This document shows, piece by piece, positions 34,521 to 44,640 of a DNA stretch of 64,000 bases. Under the pieces are notes generated by a model. It did no database searches. It worked only from the letters and a program-made list of their open reading frames with translations, and was not told the DNA's origin. The first letter of the stretch is position 1, and every line of letters begins with the position of its first letter. Source of the stretch: Bosea sp. (in: a-proteobacteria) (GTDB taxonomy: Bacteria > Pseudomonadota > Alphaproteobacteria > Rhizobiales > Beijerinckiaceae); NCBI GenBank assembly GCA_023910605.1, contig JAAVVV010000001.1, forward strand, positions 1,788,698-1,852,697, written 5' to 3'. The position numbers and the translations under genes are program-made.

Positions 34521-36856
34521 GGAGCCTGTCCTGAACCCTGTCCTGAACCCTGTCCTGTGGCCTTTCCTGCGTTGCCCGCTGCATCTGATGCGGCGGGACG
34601 CGCCGCACCGTCCTGACCGATATCCATCTCGCCGGCAAATGCAGCTTGGCGCACGCCGCGCACAAGGTCGCGCCGGATCATGAGAAGGGAGTGCGCACCC
34701 AGCCGCGCGCGGTAGACCTGAAGGTTCTCCAGCACGCGCTGCACGTAGTTTCGGGTCTCGGTGAACGGGATGCGCTCCACCCATTCGATCGGATCGACGC
34801 CGGGCTGGCGGGGGTCGCCATAGGCTTCGATCCAGTTTCGCACATTGCCCGAGCCGGCATTGTAGGCGGCGAACGCCAGCACATAGGAGCCCCGCCAGTC
34901 ACGCAGCAGGTCGCCCAGATGCGCCGATCCCAGCATGGCGTTATAGGCGGGATCGGCCGTGAGACGCGCCGGCTCGAAGCCGACCCCGATGCGCCGGGCT
35001 GTCTCGCGGGCCGTCGGCGGCATCATCTGCATCAGCCCCCGCGCGCCCGCATGGGATACGGCGGCCGGGTCGAAAGCGCTTTCCTGCCGGGCGATGGCAT
35101 AGATCATGGCCCGCTCCACCGGCAGGCCGGTCGGCTCGAAGGCGGGAATTCCGCCCGTGGGGTAGGCGGTCAGGTCAAGCGGCAGGCCGCGCTGCACGGC
35201 GGCCTTGCCGATGTTGACCAGCAGCCGCGTATCTCCGACCCGCGCCGCGATGCCGGCCAGATGCTGCACTGTGTCCGCATCATCGAGCGTGCGCGCAAGA
35301 TCGAGGATGAGCGCGCGCGCGAGCGCATGCCTGTCCGCTGCTTCGAGCGCCTCAACCACGGCGATGGCGGGGTGGAAGGTGGGCGAACTCGCTGAGGCGC
35401 TGCGCAAGGGCACGTCGAACTGGCCAAGCCGGGTGCGCGCGATCTGGCCGTAATAGGCGATGGGCTGGGCTGCGGCGATGGCGTACTGCGCCTCGGCCTC
35501 CTGGCCGCGCCCCAGCGCCTCCAGCGTGTTCGCGCGCCAGAACGCGGCCCGGGCGACCGAGATCGGCGTCTCGGCATGGCGCGCCGCCTCGATGAAGTGC
35601 GGCAGGGCCTTGGCCGGGTCATCCAGGAAGGAGAGCGCGATCCAGCCCGCATGCCACTCGGCCTCGATGATCGACTGCGGCGTCTCGGCTGCATGGCGGG
35701 CGGCCACAGCATAGGCCTCGGCGGGCTGCTTTCTGTCCAGCAGCTGCCGTGCGATCAGCCGGCGCTCCACCCACCATTCATCCCCATCCACCAGCATTCC
35801 GGCGTCGCGCGGCAGGGCGGCGATCAGTTTGGCCGAGACATCGGCCTCCTGCTTGCGGCGGTGGTGCTGCGCCAGCGCGAAGATATGCGCCGGGTCCTTG
35901 CGCAGGGCGGCGGGGACATTGGCCAGCGCCGCCGCAGAGCGTGCGCTCTGGCTCGCGACGGCCAGCCTTGCCTGCGCCAGCTTGACGAAATCCGATCCGG
36001 CGCGGGCGGCGTTGCGCAGCGCCGGCTCGGATTGCCCCTTGAACAGATACATCTCCATGCGGTCGCGATGATCACGCTGCGTCAAGGCGTCGCCGAAGCT
36101 CTTGAGGATCATGGCTTCGAGTTCGCGGCCGAGATGGTCCTCGCGCCAGAGGGTCCTGGCAAGGCTGTAGGCCGCGGCCGCCCGGCCTGATTGCTTCAGC
36201 GCCAGCGCCAGCGCGGCGCGCCCCGCCGGGCTGGCCGGGGTCCGGCCTGCCAGGAAGTTGATCACAAGCGCCGGCGCCACTCGCTGGCTGAGCATGGCTT
36301 CTTCGGCCCGCCGCTGCAACGCCGGTTGCGCGAGCCAGGGCGGCGCCGATCGGATGAAGGCCGCCAGCCGTCCAAAGCTCATGGCGGGCGCGCCGCTGCG
36401 CACGGCGGCCCACTCGGCGGCTAGGCGCGCCGCCTCATGCTCCATCACGCCCAGCGCCTCATCGCCCTCGGCGATGCGTCCGCGCTCGTAATGGCCGATG
36501 GCGAGGCCCAGGCGCTCGATCTCGGCAGGGGTGGGCAGGAGCGGCAAAAGGCGCTTCGTCTCGGCCGCGCCGGAACGGCTGGCCGCGATCGCGCCCATGA
36601 TCTGCACATCCGCCCCATGTGGCGTGGGCGCGTCCGCTGCCGGGGCAATCTGCGGCGGTGCGGCGGCGAGCGGCTGGCCTGGCGCAGGCCGCTCGACCGG
36701 GGCGGGCACGCTCACAGGCGCCTCGCCGGCATCGGGGACGCCGAGGACAGGTCCGAGGCCCAGAGCCAGCGTGATGCTTGCCGCGGCCAGCAGGCCCCGG
36801 CGCGGAGGACGGGCCCCGGGGCACGGGCGACGGGGTTCGGTCATGCGTGCTGTCAT
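34517..36856 (-). CDS. slt: Soluble lytic murein transglycosylase (Slt-like)
   Basis: A periplasmic peptidoglycan-cleaving enzyme, up to 779 residues. N-terminal signal (RRGLLAAASITLALGLG), a long alpha-helical superhelical region (about 100-560), then the lysozyme-like catalytic domain. Catalytic Glu is in IARQESAFDP; GARGLMQMMPPTA and FAAYNAGSGNV are the family motifs. The C-terminus ends in a small GSGQ repeat encoded by 12 bp units. Two starts are possible, 36856 and 36844; the second has better ribosome-site spacing (AGGGA ~12 bases upstream). Coupled to the hydrolase gene. Confidence 0.92.
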   Translation of the reverse strand: MTARMTEPRRPCPGARPPRRGLLAAASITLALGLGPVLGVPDAGEAPVSVPAPVERPAPGQPLAAAPPQIAPAADAPTPHGADVQIMGAIAASRSGAAETKRLLPLLPTPAEIERLGLAIGHYERGRIAEGDEALGVMEHEAARLAAEWAAVRSGAPAMSFGRLAAFIRSAPPWLAQPALQRRAEEAMLSQRVAPALVINFLAGRTPASPAGRAALALALKQSGRAAAAYSLARTLWREDHLGRELEAMILKSFGDALTQRDHRDRMEMYLFKGQSEPALRNAARAGSDFVKLAQARLAVASQSARSAAALANVPAALRKDPAHIFALAQHHRRKQEADVSAKLIAALPRDAGMLVDGDEWWVERRLIARQLLDRKQPAEAYAVAARHAAETPQSIIEAEWHAGWIALSFLDDPAKALPHFIEAARHAETPISVARAAFWRANTLEALGRGQEAEAQYAIAAAQPIAYYGQIARTRLGQFDVPLRSASASSPTFHPAIAVVEALEAADRHALARALILDLARTLDDADTVQHLAGIAARVGDTRLLVNIGKAAVQRGLPLDLTAYPTGGIPAFEPTGLPVERAMIYAIARQESAFDPAAVSHAGARGLMQMMPPTARETARRIGVGFEPARLTADPAYNAMLGSAHLGDLLRDWRGSYVLAFAAYNAGSGNVRNWIEAYGDPRQPGVDPIEWVERIPFTETRNYVQRVLENLQVYRARLGAHSLLMIRRDLVRGVRQAAFAGEMDIGQDGAARPAASDAAGNAGKATGQGSGQGSGQAP

Positions 36857-37007
36857 CCCTCAGTGGTGCGTCAGCAAGGTTGATGATTTCCTAAGCGCAT
36901 GCCCCCTGCGCGGCGCTTTTCCCCAGCCCGATAACCGGCTATGAACGCGGCCTTACTGGTGCGCAAATCACAAAATCACGCGCCATCGTGTCTCGAGGAT
37001 CGCCCCC

Positions 37008-37904
37008 ATGGCCAAGCATCGCCCCCTTCGCGGCTCCATGACCGCGCTGGTGACACCGTTCCGGAACGGCGCTGTCGATGAGGACGCCTTCCGCAAGCAT
37101 GTCTCCTGGCAGATCGAGAACGGAACCGTGGGGCTGGTTCCGGTCGGCACTACCGGCGAGAGCCCCACGCTCAGCCATGCCGAGCACAAGGCCGTTGTCG
37201 AGGCCTGCATCGGCGAGGCAAACGGCCGCGTGCCGGTGATCGCGGGCGCAGGCTCCAACAACACCGCCGAGGCGGTCGACCTCGCCGTGCATGCCGAGAA
37301 GGCTGGCGCGGACGCCGTGCTGGTGGTGACGCCCTATTACAACAGGCCGACGCAGGAAGGGCTCTACCTGCACTTCAAGGCCGTTAACGACGCCATCGGC
37401 ATTCCGATCATCATCTACAATATCCCCCCGCGGTCTGTGGTCGACATGTCTGTCGAAACCATGGCGCGGCTCTATGAATTGCCGAACATCGCCGGCGTGA
37501 AGGACGCTACCGGCAACATCGCGCGCGTCTCGCTGCAGCGGCAGGCCATGGGCCCGGACTTCATCCAGCTTTCCGGCGAGGACATGACCGCGCTGGCCTT
37601 CAACGCCGCTGGCGGGGTCGGCTGCATCTCGGTGGTGTCGAATGTCGCCCCGCGCCTGTGCGCCGACATGCAGCAGGCCACGCTCGCTGGGGAGTATGCC
37701 ACCGCCCTGACGTTGCAGGACAGGCTTGTGCCCCTGCATGACGCCGTGTTCCGCGAGCCCGGCCTTGCTGGCGCCAAATTGGGGCTGTCCCTGCTGGGGC
37801 GCGGCAATGAGGAGGTTCGCCTGCCTCTTGTGCCGTTCCAGAACCCGGCCAATCGCGCGGCGCTCAAGGCCGCGATGATCCATGCCGGACTGATCAACGG
37901 CTGA
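37008..37904 (+). CDS. dapA: 4-hydroxy-tetrahydrodipicolinate synthase
   Basis: First committed step of lysine and diaminopimelate synthesis: condenses pyruvate with aspartate semialdehyde. 298 residues, the usual length. Schiff-base Lys165 lies in GVKDATGN, Tyr137 in IIYNIPPR, Thr48-Thr49 in [10 protein letters not shown], and [12 protein letters not shown] covers the second active-site loop. ATG at 37008 after CGCCCCC; weak ribosome site. It stands divergently from slt. Confidence 0.96.
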   Translation: MAKHRPLRGSMTALVTPFRNGAVDEDAFRKHVSWQIENGTVGLVPVGTTGESPTLSHAEHKAVVEACIGEANGRVPVIAGAGSNNTAEAVDLAVHAEKAGADAVLVVTPYYNRPTQEGLYLHFKAVNDAIGIPIIIYNIPPRSVVDMSVETMARLYELPNIAGVKDATGNIARVSLQRQAMGPDFIQLSGEDMTALAFNAAGGVGCISVVSNVAPRLCADMQQATLAGEYATALTLQDRLVPLHDAVFREPGLAGAKLGLSLLGRGNEEVRLPLVPFQNPANRAALKAAMIHAGLING

Positions 37905-37912
37905 GGCGAAAG

Positions 37913-38557
37913 ATGTACGAACCCTCTCATTTCAAGCAGACGGACAAGGCGGCGCTGCATGAGGTCATGCGTGCCAATCCTCTCGCGCAGCTGGTCACGG
38001 CAGGTGTCGGCGGCCTCATCGCCAATCCCGTGCCCTTCATCCTGCATGCCGATGAGGGCGAATGCGGCGTGCTGCGCGCCCATCTGGCGCGGCCGAACGG
38101 CCAATGGCGCGAGATGGAGGCCGGCGCGGAGGCGCTGGTGATCTTCCAGGGCCGTGACGCTTATGTCACGCCCTCCTGGTATGCCTCCAAGAAGGAGCAC
38201 GGCAAGGTCGTGCCCACCTGGAATTATGTCGTCGTGCAGGCGCGGGGGACGGCCCGCGTGATCCAAGATGGTGCCTGGCTACTGCGCCATGTCGCCACCA
38301 TCAGCGACGCGCATGAAGATGGCCGCGAGCATCCGTGGGCGGTGACCGACGCTCCCCCCGGCTATGTCGAGGCGATGGCGCGCGGCATCGTGGGGATCGA
38401 AATCGAGATCCGGACGTTGTCGGGCAAGTTCAAGCTGTCGCAGAATCGCCCCGAGGCGGACCGCGTCGGCGTGGTCGAGGGGCTCGCGCGCGAGCCTTCG
38501 CCCTCGGCGGCCGACATCGCCGCACTGGTCAGGCGTCATGGAGACATTGGTTCATGA
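37913..38557 (+). CDS. FMN-binding PaiB-family protein
   Basis: A 214-residue member of the PaiB / FMN-binding negative transcriptional regulator family, with a split-barrel flavin fold. Family marks: [11 protein letters not shown] at the start, [15 protein letters not shown] segment near residue 37, [21 protein letters not shown], and [14 protein letters not shown] near the end. The B. subtilis relative affects protease and sporulation genes, but many members may be flavoenzymes. 8 bp after dapA; overlaps smpB by 4 bp, so the three may be one transcript. Confidence 0.87.
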   Translation: MYEPSHFKQTDKAALHEVMRANPLAQLVTAGVGGLIANPVPFILHADEGECGVLRAHLARPNGQWREMEAGAEALVIFQGRDAYVTPSWYASKKEHGKVVPTWNYVVVQARGTARVIQDGAWLLRHVATISDAHEDGREHPWAVTDAPPGYVEAMARGIVGIEIEIRTLSGKFKLSQNRPEADRVGVVEGLAREPSPSAADIAALVRRHGDIGS

Positions 38558-39024
38558 ACGCGCCGACGGAGCGCTACCGGATCGCGGCAGACAATCGCAA
38601 GGCGCGCTTCAACTACGAGATCATTGACACGCTCGAGGCCGGGATCGTGCTAACCGGAACCGAGATCAAGTCTTTGCGCGGCGGCAAGGCCACGATCGGG
38701 GAGAGCTTCGCTGGCCCCAAGGGCACCGAGCTTTACCTGTTCAACGCCTATATCCCGGAATATCTTGAGGCCAATCGCTTCAACCACCTGCCCAAGCGCG
38801 ACCGCAAGCTGCTGCTGCACAAGAAGCAGATCAACAAGCTTATGGGTGCCATCCAGCGCGACGGCATGACGCTGATCCCGCTGAAGGTCTATTTCAACGA
38901 CAAGGGACGGGCCAAGGTCGAGCTGGGCCTCGGCAAGGGCAAGAAGCTGCACGACAAGCGCGAGACGGAAAAGAAGCGCGACTGGGAGCGCGAAAAAGGC
39001 CGCATCATGCGCGCCAGGGGGTGA
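38554..39024 (+). CDS. smpB: SsrA-binding protein SmpB
   Basis: Binds tmRNA and brings it to stalled ribosomes for trans-translation. 156 residues, typical. Features: [32 protein letters not shown], and the C-terminal basic tail [18 protein letters not shown] that lies in the mRNA channel. ATG overlaps the preceding stop by ATGA. A triple hairpin repeat follows the stop. Confidence 0.96.
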   Translation: MNAPTERYRIAADNRKARFNYEIIDTLEAGIVLTGTEIKSLRGGKATIGESFAGPKGTELYLFNAYIPEYLEANRFNHLPKRDRKLLLHKKQINKLMGAIQRDGMTLIPLKVYFNDKGRAKVELGLGKGKKLHDKRETEKKRDWEREKGRIMRARG

Positions 39025-39031
39025 GGCTCCG

Positions 39032-39268
39032 CTCCGCGCAGCGGATCGAAAGGTCCGGTGGACCTTTCGAAGGAGCCGAACGCCCTGAGCCATAGCGAAG
39101 GGCCGGGTTTCTCCGCGCAGCGGATCGAAAGGTCCGGTGGACCTTTCGAAGGAGCCGAACGCCCTGAGCCATAGCGAAGGGCCGTGTTTCTCCGCGCAGC
39201 GGATCGAAAGGTCCGGTGGACCTTTCGAAGGAGCCGAACGCCCTGAGCCATAGCGAAGGGCCGGGGCG
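39032..39268. repeat. Tandem array: three copies of a 79 bp hairpin repeat
   Basis: Units start at 39032, 39111 and 39190 with CTCCGCGCAGCGGATCGAAA and are nearly identical. Each holds an inverted repeat, CGAAAGGTCC-GGT-GGACCTTTCG, plus GCCCTGAGCCATAGCGAAGGGC, which can fold too. It sits between the convergent smpB and superoxide dismutase genes. The third unit ends by merging into a related CCCTTCGCAGG piece. Confidence 0.95.
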
Positions 39269-39294
39269 TGCCCGACCCTTCGCAGGATTTGCTG

Positions 39295-40029
39295 TCAGCC
39301 AGCCGCCCTCTTGAAGTTCTCGGCGGCGACGTCCCAGTTTACCGTGCCCCACCAGTCGCGCAGGTAGTTGGCGCGGCGGTTCTGGTGCTTGAGATAATAG
39401 GCGTGCTCCCAGACATCGCAGCCGATGATGGCCCTGGCGCCCAGTTCGAGCGGGGTGTCCTGATAGGGCGTGTTGATGACGGCGAGCTTCTGGTTCTTGT
39501 CGAGCACCAGCCAGGCCCAGCCCGAGCCGAAGCGGCCCATGCCCTGCTGTGTGAAGGCCGTGACCATGTTGGCGGACGATCCGAACGTGCCGTTGATCGC
39601 AGCCGCGAGATCGCCCGCTGGAGCCTTCGCGCCGCCCGGCTTCATGATCTTCCAGAAGAAGTCATGGTTCCAGTGGCCGCCCAGATTGTTGCGCACGCCG
39701 ATGCGGTGCGCGTCCGGCACGTCGGAGAGACTGGACAGGATCAGCTCCACCGGATTGGTGCGCAGCCCCTCCCACTGGTTGGCCAGCGTGTTGAGGTTGG
39801 TGATGAAGGCCGCGTGATGGCCTGAATGGTGGACGCGCATGGTCGCCGTGTCGATGAACGGCTCCAGCGCCTCATAAGGATAGCCAAGCTCGGGCAGCGT
39901 GAAGGCTGGAGGCGGTGGCGGCGCTGCCGGGGCCGCCGCTGGGGCTGGCGCCTGCGCGAGGGCGGGCCGGCTGATGAACCCAGCACCGGCGGCAGCGCTG
40001 ATGCCGAGCAGGAAGTGGCGACGAAACAT
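39295..40029 (-). CDS. sodB: Exported Fe/Mn superoxide dismutase
   Basis: A 244-residue Fe/Mn-type dismutase with an export signal: MFRRHFLLGISAAAG, a Tat-like RRHFLL motif, cleavage near ALAQA, then a Pro/Ala linker. Metal ligands are conserved: His in MRVHHSGHH, His in LGGHWNHDFFW, Asp and His in CDVWEHAYYL. GMGRFGSGWAWLV precedes the third. GGAGG 7 bases before the ATG at 40029 supports this start over 40068. A periplasmic location would scavenge superoxide from outside or from the respiratory chain. Confidence 0.9.
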   Translation of the reverse strand: MFRRHFLLGISAAAGAGFISRPALAQAPAPAAAPAAPPPPPAFTLPELGYPYEALEPFIDTATMRVHHSGHHAAFITNLNTLANQWEGLRTNPVELILSSLSDVPDAHRIGVRNNLGGHWNHDFFWKIMKPGGAKAPAGDLAAAINGTFGSSANMVTAFTQQGMGRFGSGWAWLVLDKNQKLAVINTPYQDTPLELGARAIIGCDVWEHAYYLKHQNRRANYLRDWWGTVNWDVAAENFKRAAG

Positions 40030-40215
40030 GGAAATCCTCCGTGGCGATTTTTCTTGTGCCGAAGCCACAGCTTTCGCGAGAAAATCAGCTCAGTGCAAGC
40101 CCCATAAGTGCACGATCATCCATGCCGCGCGCCGCTGCCGCAGGCTGACGCCAAGGCTGCCGGAGCGTTGATCTTCCCATGCTTTAATCGTCGCGGGGAG
40201 CGCTCGCGCCATGCG

Positions 40216-40848
40216 TCAGAGGTCGGAGGCTTCGCCGTCGCCGTTGGGCCTTGCGCCAGGGCGGCGCTCCGGCGCGGCGCCGGCCAGGGGCGCGCGCAGC
40301 GTCCGTTCGAGGCCGCCGTCGCGCAGGGCGCGTTCGCCGGGGTCGCGCTTGACCTTGAGTGTGGCGATGTCGATGAACTCATCGCACTGGCGGCGCAAGT
40401 CATCGGAGGCCATGGGCGGCTGCGACGCCACCGTCGAGACCACGGACACCCGCACGCCGCAGCGCTGGAGCTCTTCCACGAGCGGCCGGAAATCCCCGTC
40501 GCCGGATATCAGATAGACCTGATCGACCTTGTCGGCGAGGTTGAGCGCATCGATGGTGAGTTCGATATCCATGTTGCCCTTGATGCGGCGGCGGCCCATC
40601 GCATCAGTGAATTCGCGCGCGGCCTTGGTCACCACCGTGTAGCCGTTATAGTCCAGCCAGTCGACGAGGGGGCGGATGGATGAATACTCGTCATTCTCGA
40701 CGAGGGTGGTGTAATAGAAGGCGCGGATCAGATAGCCACGGGCCTGAAATTCCTTGAGAAGCCGACGATAGTCGATGTCGAAACCCAAAGCTTTCGCCGT
40801 CGCATACAGATTCGCCCCATCAATGAATAAAGCGATTTTCGGCTGCAT
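40216..40848 (-). CDS. NYN-domain protein (LabA/DUF88 family)
   Basis: A 210-residue protein with a PIN-like NYN nuclease domain. Acidic residues typical of the active site are in ALFIDGANLY, GNMDIELTIDAL and ISGDGDFRPLVEELQ. Such proteins are predicted RNases; the LabA member in cyanobacteria affects circadian output. The last ~40 residues are Arg/Pro/Gly-rich and probably disordered. Downstream and upstream neighbours are unrelated. Confidence 0.87.
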   Translation of the reverse strand: MQPKIALFIDGANLYATAKALGFDIDYRRLLKEFQARGYLIRAFYYTTLVENDEYSSIRPLVDWLDYNGYTVVTKAAREFTDAMGRRRIKGNMDIELTIDALNLADKVDQVYLISGDGDFRPLVEELQRCGVRVSVVSTVASQPPMASDDLRRQCDEFIDIATLKVKRDPGERALRDGGLERTLRAPLAGAAPERRPGARPNGDGEASDL

Positions 40849-41040
40849 GTGATGACCCCCCCCTTCAGGCTTGGCCGCTACGGATCAAATCAAACGCGCT
40901 TGCATTGATCTGGTCGAGAAAAAATCCAGCTACATGGATAGCGTCCGTTACGCAACACAAGGCAATGCATGGGCATGTGTAATTTTCGGACTGCCCCTGT
41001 CTTTGCGTTCATCTTCCGGGATTGACAGCCCCTGGCCTCC

Positions 41041-41625
41041 TCATTTCGCTAGGCCCCGGCTGCCTGGCTTGACCGCAGGGATGGCGGCGAGGTCAGGGGG
41101 GAGGGCGTCGGGGCTGTAGGATGGCACCTCGTAGTCGATCAGCGACACCAGCGGCACGCCGATGTCGGCCTTGCCGGCTGATCGGTCCACAAGGCATGCC
41201 GCGCCCACGAGGGTTCCCGGCTGGTCAGCGATGGCGGCGAGGCACTCGCGCGAGGACAGGCCGGTGGTGATGATGTCCTCGACCATCAGCACGCGCGCCC
41301 CGGCCGGGATGGCGAAGCCGCGGCGCAGCGTGAAGGCGCCGTTCTCGCGCTCCACGAACACGGCCTTGGCGCCCAGATGCCGGGCCGTCTCGTAGCCGGG
41401 CACGATGCCTCCGACTGCCGGTGAGACGACCATGTCGATCTTGCCGAAGCGGGCCTCGACCTTGCGCGCCAGCGCCGCGCACAGGCGGGCAGTGCGCTCG
41501 GGATCCATGAATACGAACATCTTCTGAAGGAAGATCGGGCTGCGCAGCCCCGAAGACAGAATGAAGTGGCCTTCCAGCAGCGCTCCGGCCTCCCGGAATT
41601 CGTTCAGGACTTCGTCATGGGTCAT
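41041..41625 (-). CDS. pyrE: Orotate phosphoribosyltransferase
   Basis: Makes orotidine monophosphate from orotate and PRPP in pyrimidine synthesis. 194 residues. The PRPP-binding motif is [13 protein letters not shown]; an N-terminal [11 protein letters not shown] and [15 protein letters not shown] match bacterial PyrE. ATG at 41625. rel lies upstream on the same strand with 109 bp between. Confidence 0.94.
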   Translation of the reverse strand: MTHDEVLNEFREAGALLEGHFILSSGLRSPIFLQKMFVFMDPERTARLCAALARKVEARFGKIDMVVSPAVGGIVPGYETARHLGAKAVFVERENGAFTLRRGFAIPAGARVLMVEDIITTGLSSRECLAAIADQPGTLVGAACLVDRSAGKADIGVPLVSLIDYEVPSYSPDALPPDLAAIPAVKPGSRGLAK

Positions 41626-41734
41626 CGGTGCGTCTCGTGGCCAGAAAAGGAGCCCATGCAGGGAGTGTGGTCCCTGTTAAGCGCAGGCTGGACGGAAGGT
41701 CCAGCCATGCCGGCGCATGGGGCGATTGCGTCGC

Positions 41735-43927
41735 TCAGCCCACGATGCGTTCCACCCCGCTGACGACCGGCTTCTGGCGCAGTTCGCTGATGATGGCGTT
41801 GAGGTGCTTGAGGTCCCAGACGGTAAGGTCGACGATCATGTCGGTGAAGTCGGGGCTTGGCCGCTGCATGGTCACTGCGTCGATGTTGCCGTCATGCTCG
41901 GCGATGACGGTGGTGATCTGCGCCAGCGTTCCGGGCTCGTTGATGGATTTCAGGCTGATCCGGGCCGGGAAGCGTCGCTTGCGGCTGTCCTCAAGGTCCC
42001 AGCGCACATCCAGCCAGCGATCGGGCTCGTTGTCGAAGGCGGCCAGAGCGGGGGACTGGATCGGATAGATCGTGACCCCTTCGCCCGGACTCATGATGCC
42101 GACGATGCGGTCGCCGGGCACCGCTCCGCCCCCAGGCGCGAAACGCACGGCAAGGTCGCTGCCGAGCCCGCTGATCGGGATCGAGCTTTCATCCTCCGCG
42201 CTGGGTCGCTTGAACTTGAGGTTCTCGCCATGCTTGAGGTCGAACCAGCCGGGTCCTTGCGCGCCGTCGGGCAGAGGCCTTTTCTCGCCCTCAAGGTCGG
42301 GATAGACGGCCCGCACCACATCGCCCGAGAACATCTCGCCCCGGCCGACCGAGGCCAGCACATCCTCGACCGTGGGGCGCGCCAGCCGGCTGAGCGCAGC
42401 CTTGATCTTGTCGTCGCCCAGCGGGCGGCCCACCCGCTCGAAGGCGCGCTCCAGGATCTGCCGGCCAAGCCCGGCATATTGGCGGCGCACCGCCGCGCGC
42501 GTGGCGCGCCGGATCGCCGCCCGCGCCTTGCCCGTGACGACAAGGGATTCCCAGGCGGCTGGCGGCACCTGCGCCTTGGAGCGGACGATCTCGACCTCGT
42601 CGCCATTCTGCAGTTCCGTCAGCAGCGGGGCGTTGCGGCCGTTGATCTTGCAGCCGACGGCCGAGTTGCCGACATCGGTGTGCACCGCATAGGCGAAGTC
42701 GATCGGGGTCGCCCCGCGCGGCAGCGCTATGAGCAGCCCCTTCGGCGAGAAGCAGAACACCTGGTCGTGGAAGAGTTCGAGCTTGGTGTGCTCAAGGAAT
42801 TCTTCAGGGCTCGCGACCTCGGCCAGCGTGTCCACGGTGCTGCGCAGCCACTGATAGGCGCTGGACTCGATCATGGCGCGCGGACTCATGGTCCGGCCAT
42901 CCTTGTAGATGGCATGGGCGGCCACGCCGTATTCGGCAAGCCGGTCCATGGTCTCTGTGCGGATCTGCAACTCGACGCGCTGGCGCCCCGGCCCGATCAC
43001 GGTGGTGTGGATCGAGCGGTAGTCATTCTGCTTCGGCGTCGAGATGTAATCCTTGTAGCGCCCCGGAACCATGGCCCAGGTGGTGTGGATCACCCCCAGC
43101 ACGCGATAGCAATCCTCGACATTGGGCACGATGACCCGGAAGCCCACAATGTCGGAGAGTTGTTCGAAGGAGACCGATTTGCGCTCCATCTTGCGCCAGA
43201 TCGAATAGGGGCGCTTGGCGCGTCCCTTGACCGATGCGGTGATGCCGCGCTCGGTGAAGCGCTGGTCCAGCTCCTTCTCGATCTCGGCGATGAGATCGTT
43301 GCTGCGCGCCACGAAATCCGCCAGCTTGGCCGTGATGAGGGCATGCGCTTCCGGCTTGATGTGGCGGAAGGCCAGTTCCTCGAGTTCCTCGCGGAACTCC
43401 TGCATGCCCATGCGCCCTGCGAGAGGCGCGTAGATGTCGATGGTTTCCTCGGCGATCCGCAAGCGTTTTTCGGGCCGCATGTGGTCGAGGGTGCGCATGT
43501 TGTGCAGCCGGTCCGCGAGCTTGACCAGCAGCACGCGCACATCGGCTGCGACCGCCAGCAGCAGCTTGCGGAAATTCTCGCCCTGCGCGGCCTTCTTCGA
43601 AACGAAATCGAGCTTCTTGAGCTTGGTCAGCCCATCAACGAGCTGGCTGATCTCCGGCCCGAACAGCTTGTGGATGTCCTCGATCGTGGCGGACGTGTCC
43701 TCCACTGTGTCATGCAGCACGGCCGCCACGATGGTGGCGTCGTCGAGCTTCATGTCGGTGAGGATGGCGGCCACCTCAAGCGGATGGGCGAAGAACGGTC
43801 CGCCCGAAGCGCGCTTCTGCGAGCCATGCGCCTGCATCGCATAGACATAGGCGCGGTCGAGCATCTCTTCGTCAGCGTTGGGATTGTAACGCTTGACCCG
43901 CTCGACGAGTTCATACTGCCGCATCAT
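41735..43927 (-). CDS. rel: Bifunctional (p)ppGpp synthetase/hydrolase (Rel/SpoT)
   Basis: The single stringent-response enzyme of most alphaproteobacteria. About 730 residues: HD hydrolase (FFAHPLEVAAIL; HDTVEDTSA), synthetase (RPYSIWRKM; GFRVIVPNVEDCY; KQNDYRSIHTTV), TGS domain (VFCFSPKGLLIALPRGAT), helical/zinc-finger-like region and C-terminal ACT domain (INEPGTLAQITTVIAEHDG). Both hydrolase and synthetase residues look intact. Starts at either of two adjacent ATG codons (43927/43924). rpoZ lies upstream, separated by a terminator. Confidence 0.95.
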   Translation of the reverse strand: MMRQYELVERVKRYNPNADEEMLDRAYVYAMQAHGSQKRASGGPFFAHPLEVAAILTDMKLDDATIVAAVLHDTVEDTSATIEDIHKLFGPEISQLVDGLTKLKKLDFVSKKAAQGENFRKLLLAVAADVRVLLVKLADRLHNMRTLDHMRPEKRLRIAEETIDIYAPLAGRMGMQEFREELEELAFRHIKPEAHALITAKLADFVARSNDLIAEIEKELDQRFTERGITASVKGRAKRPYSIWRKMERKSVSFEQLSDIVGFRVIVPNVEDCYRVLGVIHTTWAMVPGRYKDYISTPKQNDYRSIHTTVIGPGRQRVELQIRTETMDRLAEYGVAAHAIYKDGRTMSPRAMIESSAYQWLRSTVDTLAEVASPEEFLEHTKLELFHDQVFCFSPKGLLIALPRGATPIDFAYAVHTDVGNSAVGCKINGRNAPLLTELQNGDEVEIVRSKAQVPPAAWESLVVTGKARAAIRRATRAAVRRQYAGLGRQILERAFERVGRPLGDDKIKAALSRLARPTVEDVLASVGRGEMFSGDVVRAVYPDLEGEKRPLPDGAQGPGWFDLKHGENLKFKRPSAEDESSIPISGLGSDLAVRFAPGGGAVPGDRIVGIMSPGEGVTIYPIQSPALAAFDNEPDRWLDVRWDLEDSRKRRFPARISLKSINEPGTLAQITTVIAEHDGNIDAVTMQRPSPDFTDMIVDLTVWDLKHLNAIISELRQKPVVSGVERIVG

Positions 43928-44058
43928 GGGCTGGCGCCAAATCGATCCTGGGAGGAGCCGAACATGAATAGTCAGGCGCAACTGACGGCGCTTCAAGAGA
44001 TTTTTGCCTGACGCGGGCAAAAAAATTCCCGCCCGGCCTGCATCTGTGGCGGACAACG

Positions 44059-44083
44059 AAAAACCCGGCCTGCGGGGCCGGGT
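44059..44083 (-). terminator. Terminator downstream of rpoZ
   Basis: On the minus strand ACCCGGCC-CCGCA-GGCCGGGT followed by TTTT. It lies between rpoZ and rel, so rel probably has its own promoter in the ~130 bp that follow. Confidence 0.85.
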
Positions 44084-44126
44084 CCTGCATGGTCTCTGAG
44101 CCGCTGGCAGCCAGTGGCAGGCGCGC

Positions 44127-44537
44127 TCAGTCCTCGTCGTCGTCGCGGCTGTTGCCGGAAGGCGCAACGAGGCCATCGAGGCCGCGCAGCAGGTCTTCCT
44201 CGCTCATGCGGTCGAACTGAACTTCGGTGTCGTCGCTGGCGCCCTTGACGGCCGCAGCGGGAGCGGCTGCCACCATGAGCGGCACGGTCTCGGCCTCGGG
44301 CTCGTCGACCTCGACATGCTTCTGCAGTGAGTGGATCAGGTCTTCCTTGAGGTCGTCCGGAGCGATCTTCTCGTCGGCGATCTCTCGCAGGGCCACGACC
44401 GGGTTCTTGTCATTGTCGCGCAGCACGAGGATCTGGGTGCCAGAGGCGATCATCCGGGCGCGGTGGCTTGCAAGAAGCACCAGCTCGAAACGGTTCTCGA
44501 CCTTGTCGATGCAGTCTTCAACAGTGACGCGAGCCAT
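44127..44537 (-). CDS. rpoZ: RNA polymerase omega subunit
   Basis: 136 residues; omega assists assembly of RNA polymerase and is part of the ppGpp-binding site. The N-terminal half is canonical: [43 protein letters not shown]. The C-terminal half is a long acidic extension (ending SRDDDED) common in this order. A neighbouring rel fits the functional link. Confidence 0.95.
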   Translation of the reverse strand: MARVTVEDCIDKVENRFELVLLASHRARMIASGTQILVLRDNDKNPVVALREIADEKIAPDDLKEDLIHSLQKHVEVDEPEAETVPLMVAAAPAAAVKGASDDTEVQFDRMSEEDLLRGLDGLVAPSGNSRDDDED

Positions 44538-44640
44538 GTTCGGCGTCCCTCTCAGGTTCGGGCATGAATGGAGAACGAAAGCCGCTCATACAGGCGCGAG
44601 CGTTGAAAGGCAAGGATGCCGCCGGACGGCCACGCTGGCC

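Noticed and set aside
39032..39268. Possible CRISPR array
   Set aside because: Units are 79 bp long, directly adjoining with no variable spacers, and there are no cas genes.
41717..44011. A 764-codon plus-strand open frame opposite rel
   Set aside because: Antisense to a fully conserved rel gene; no domain visible.
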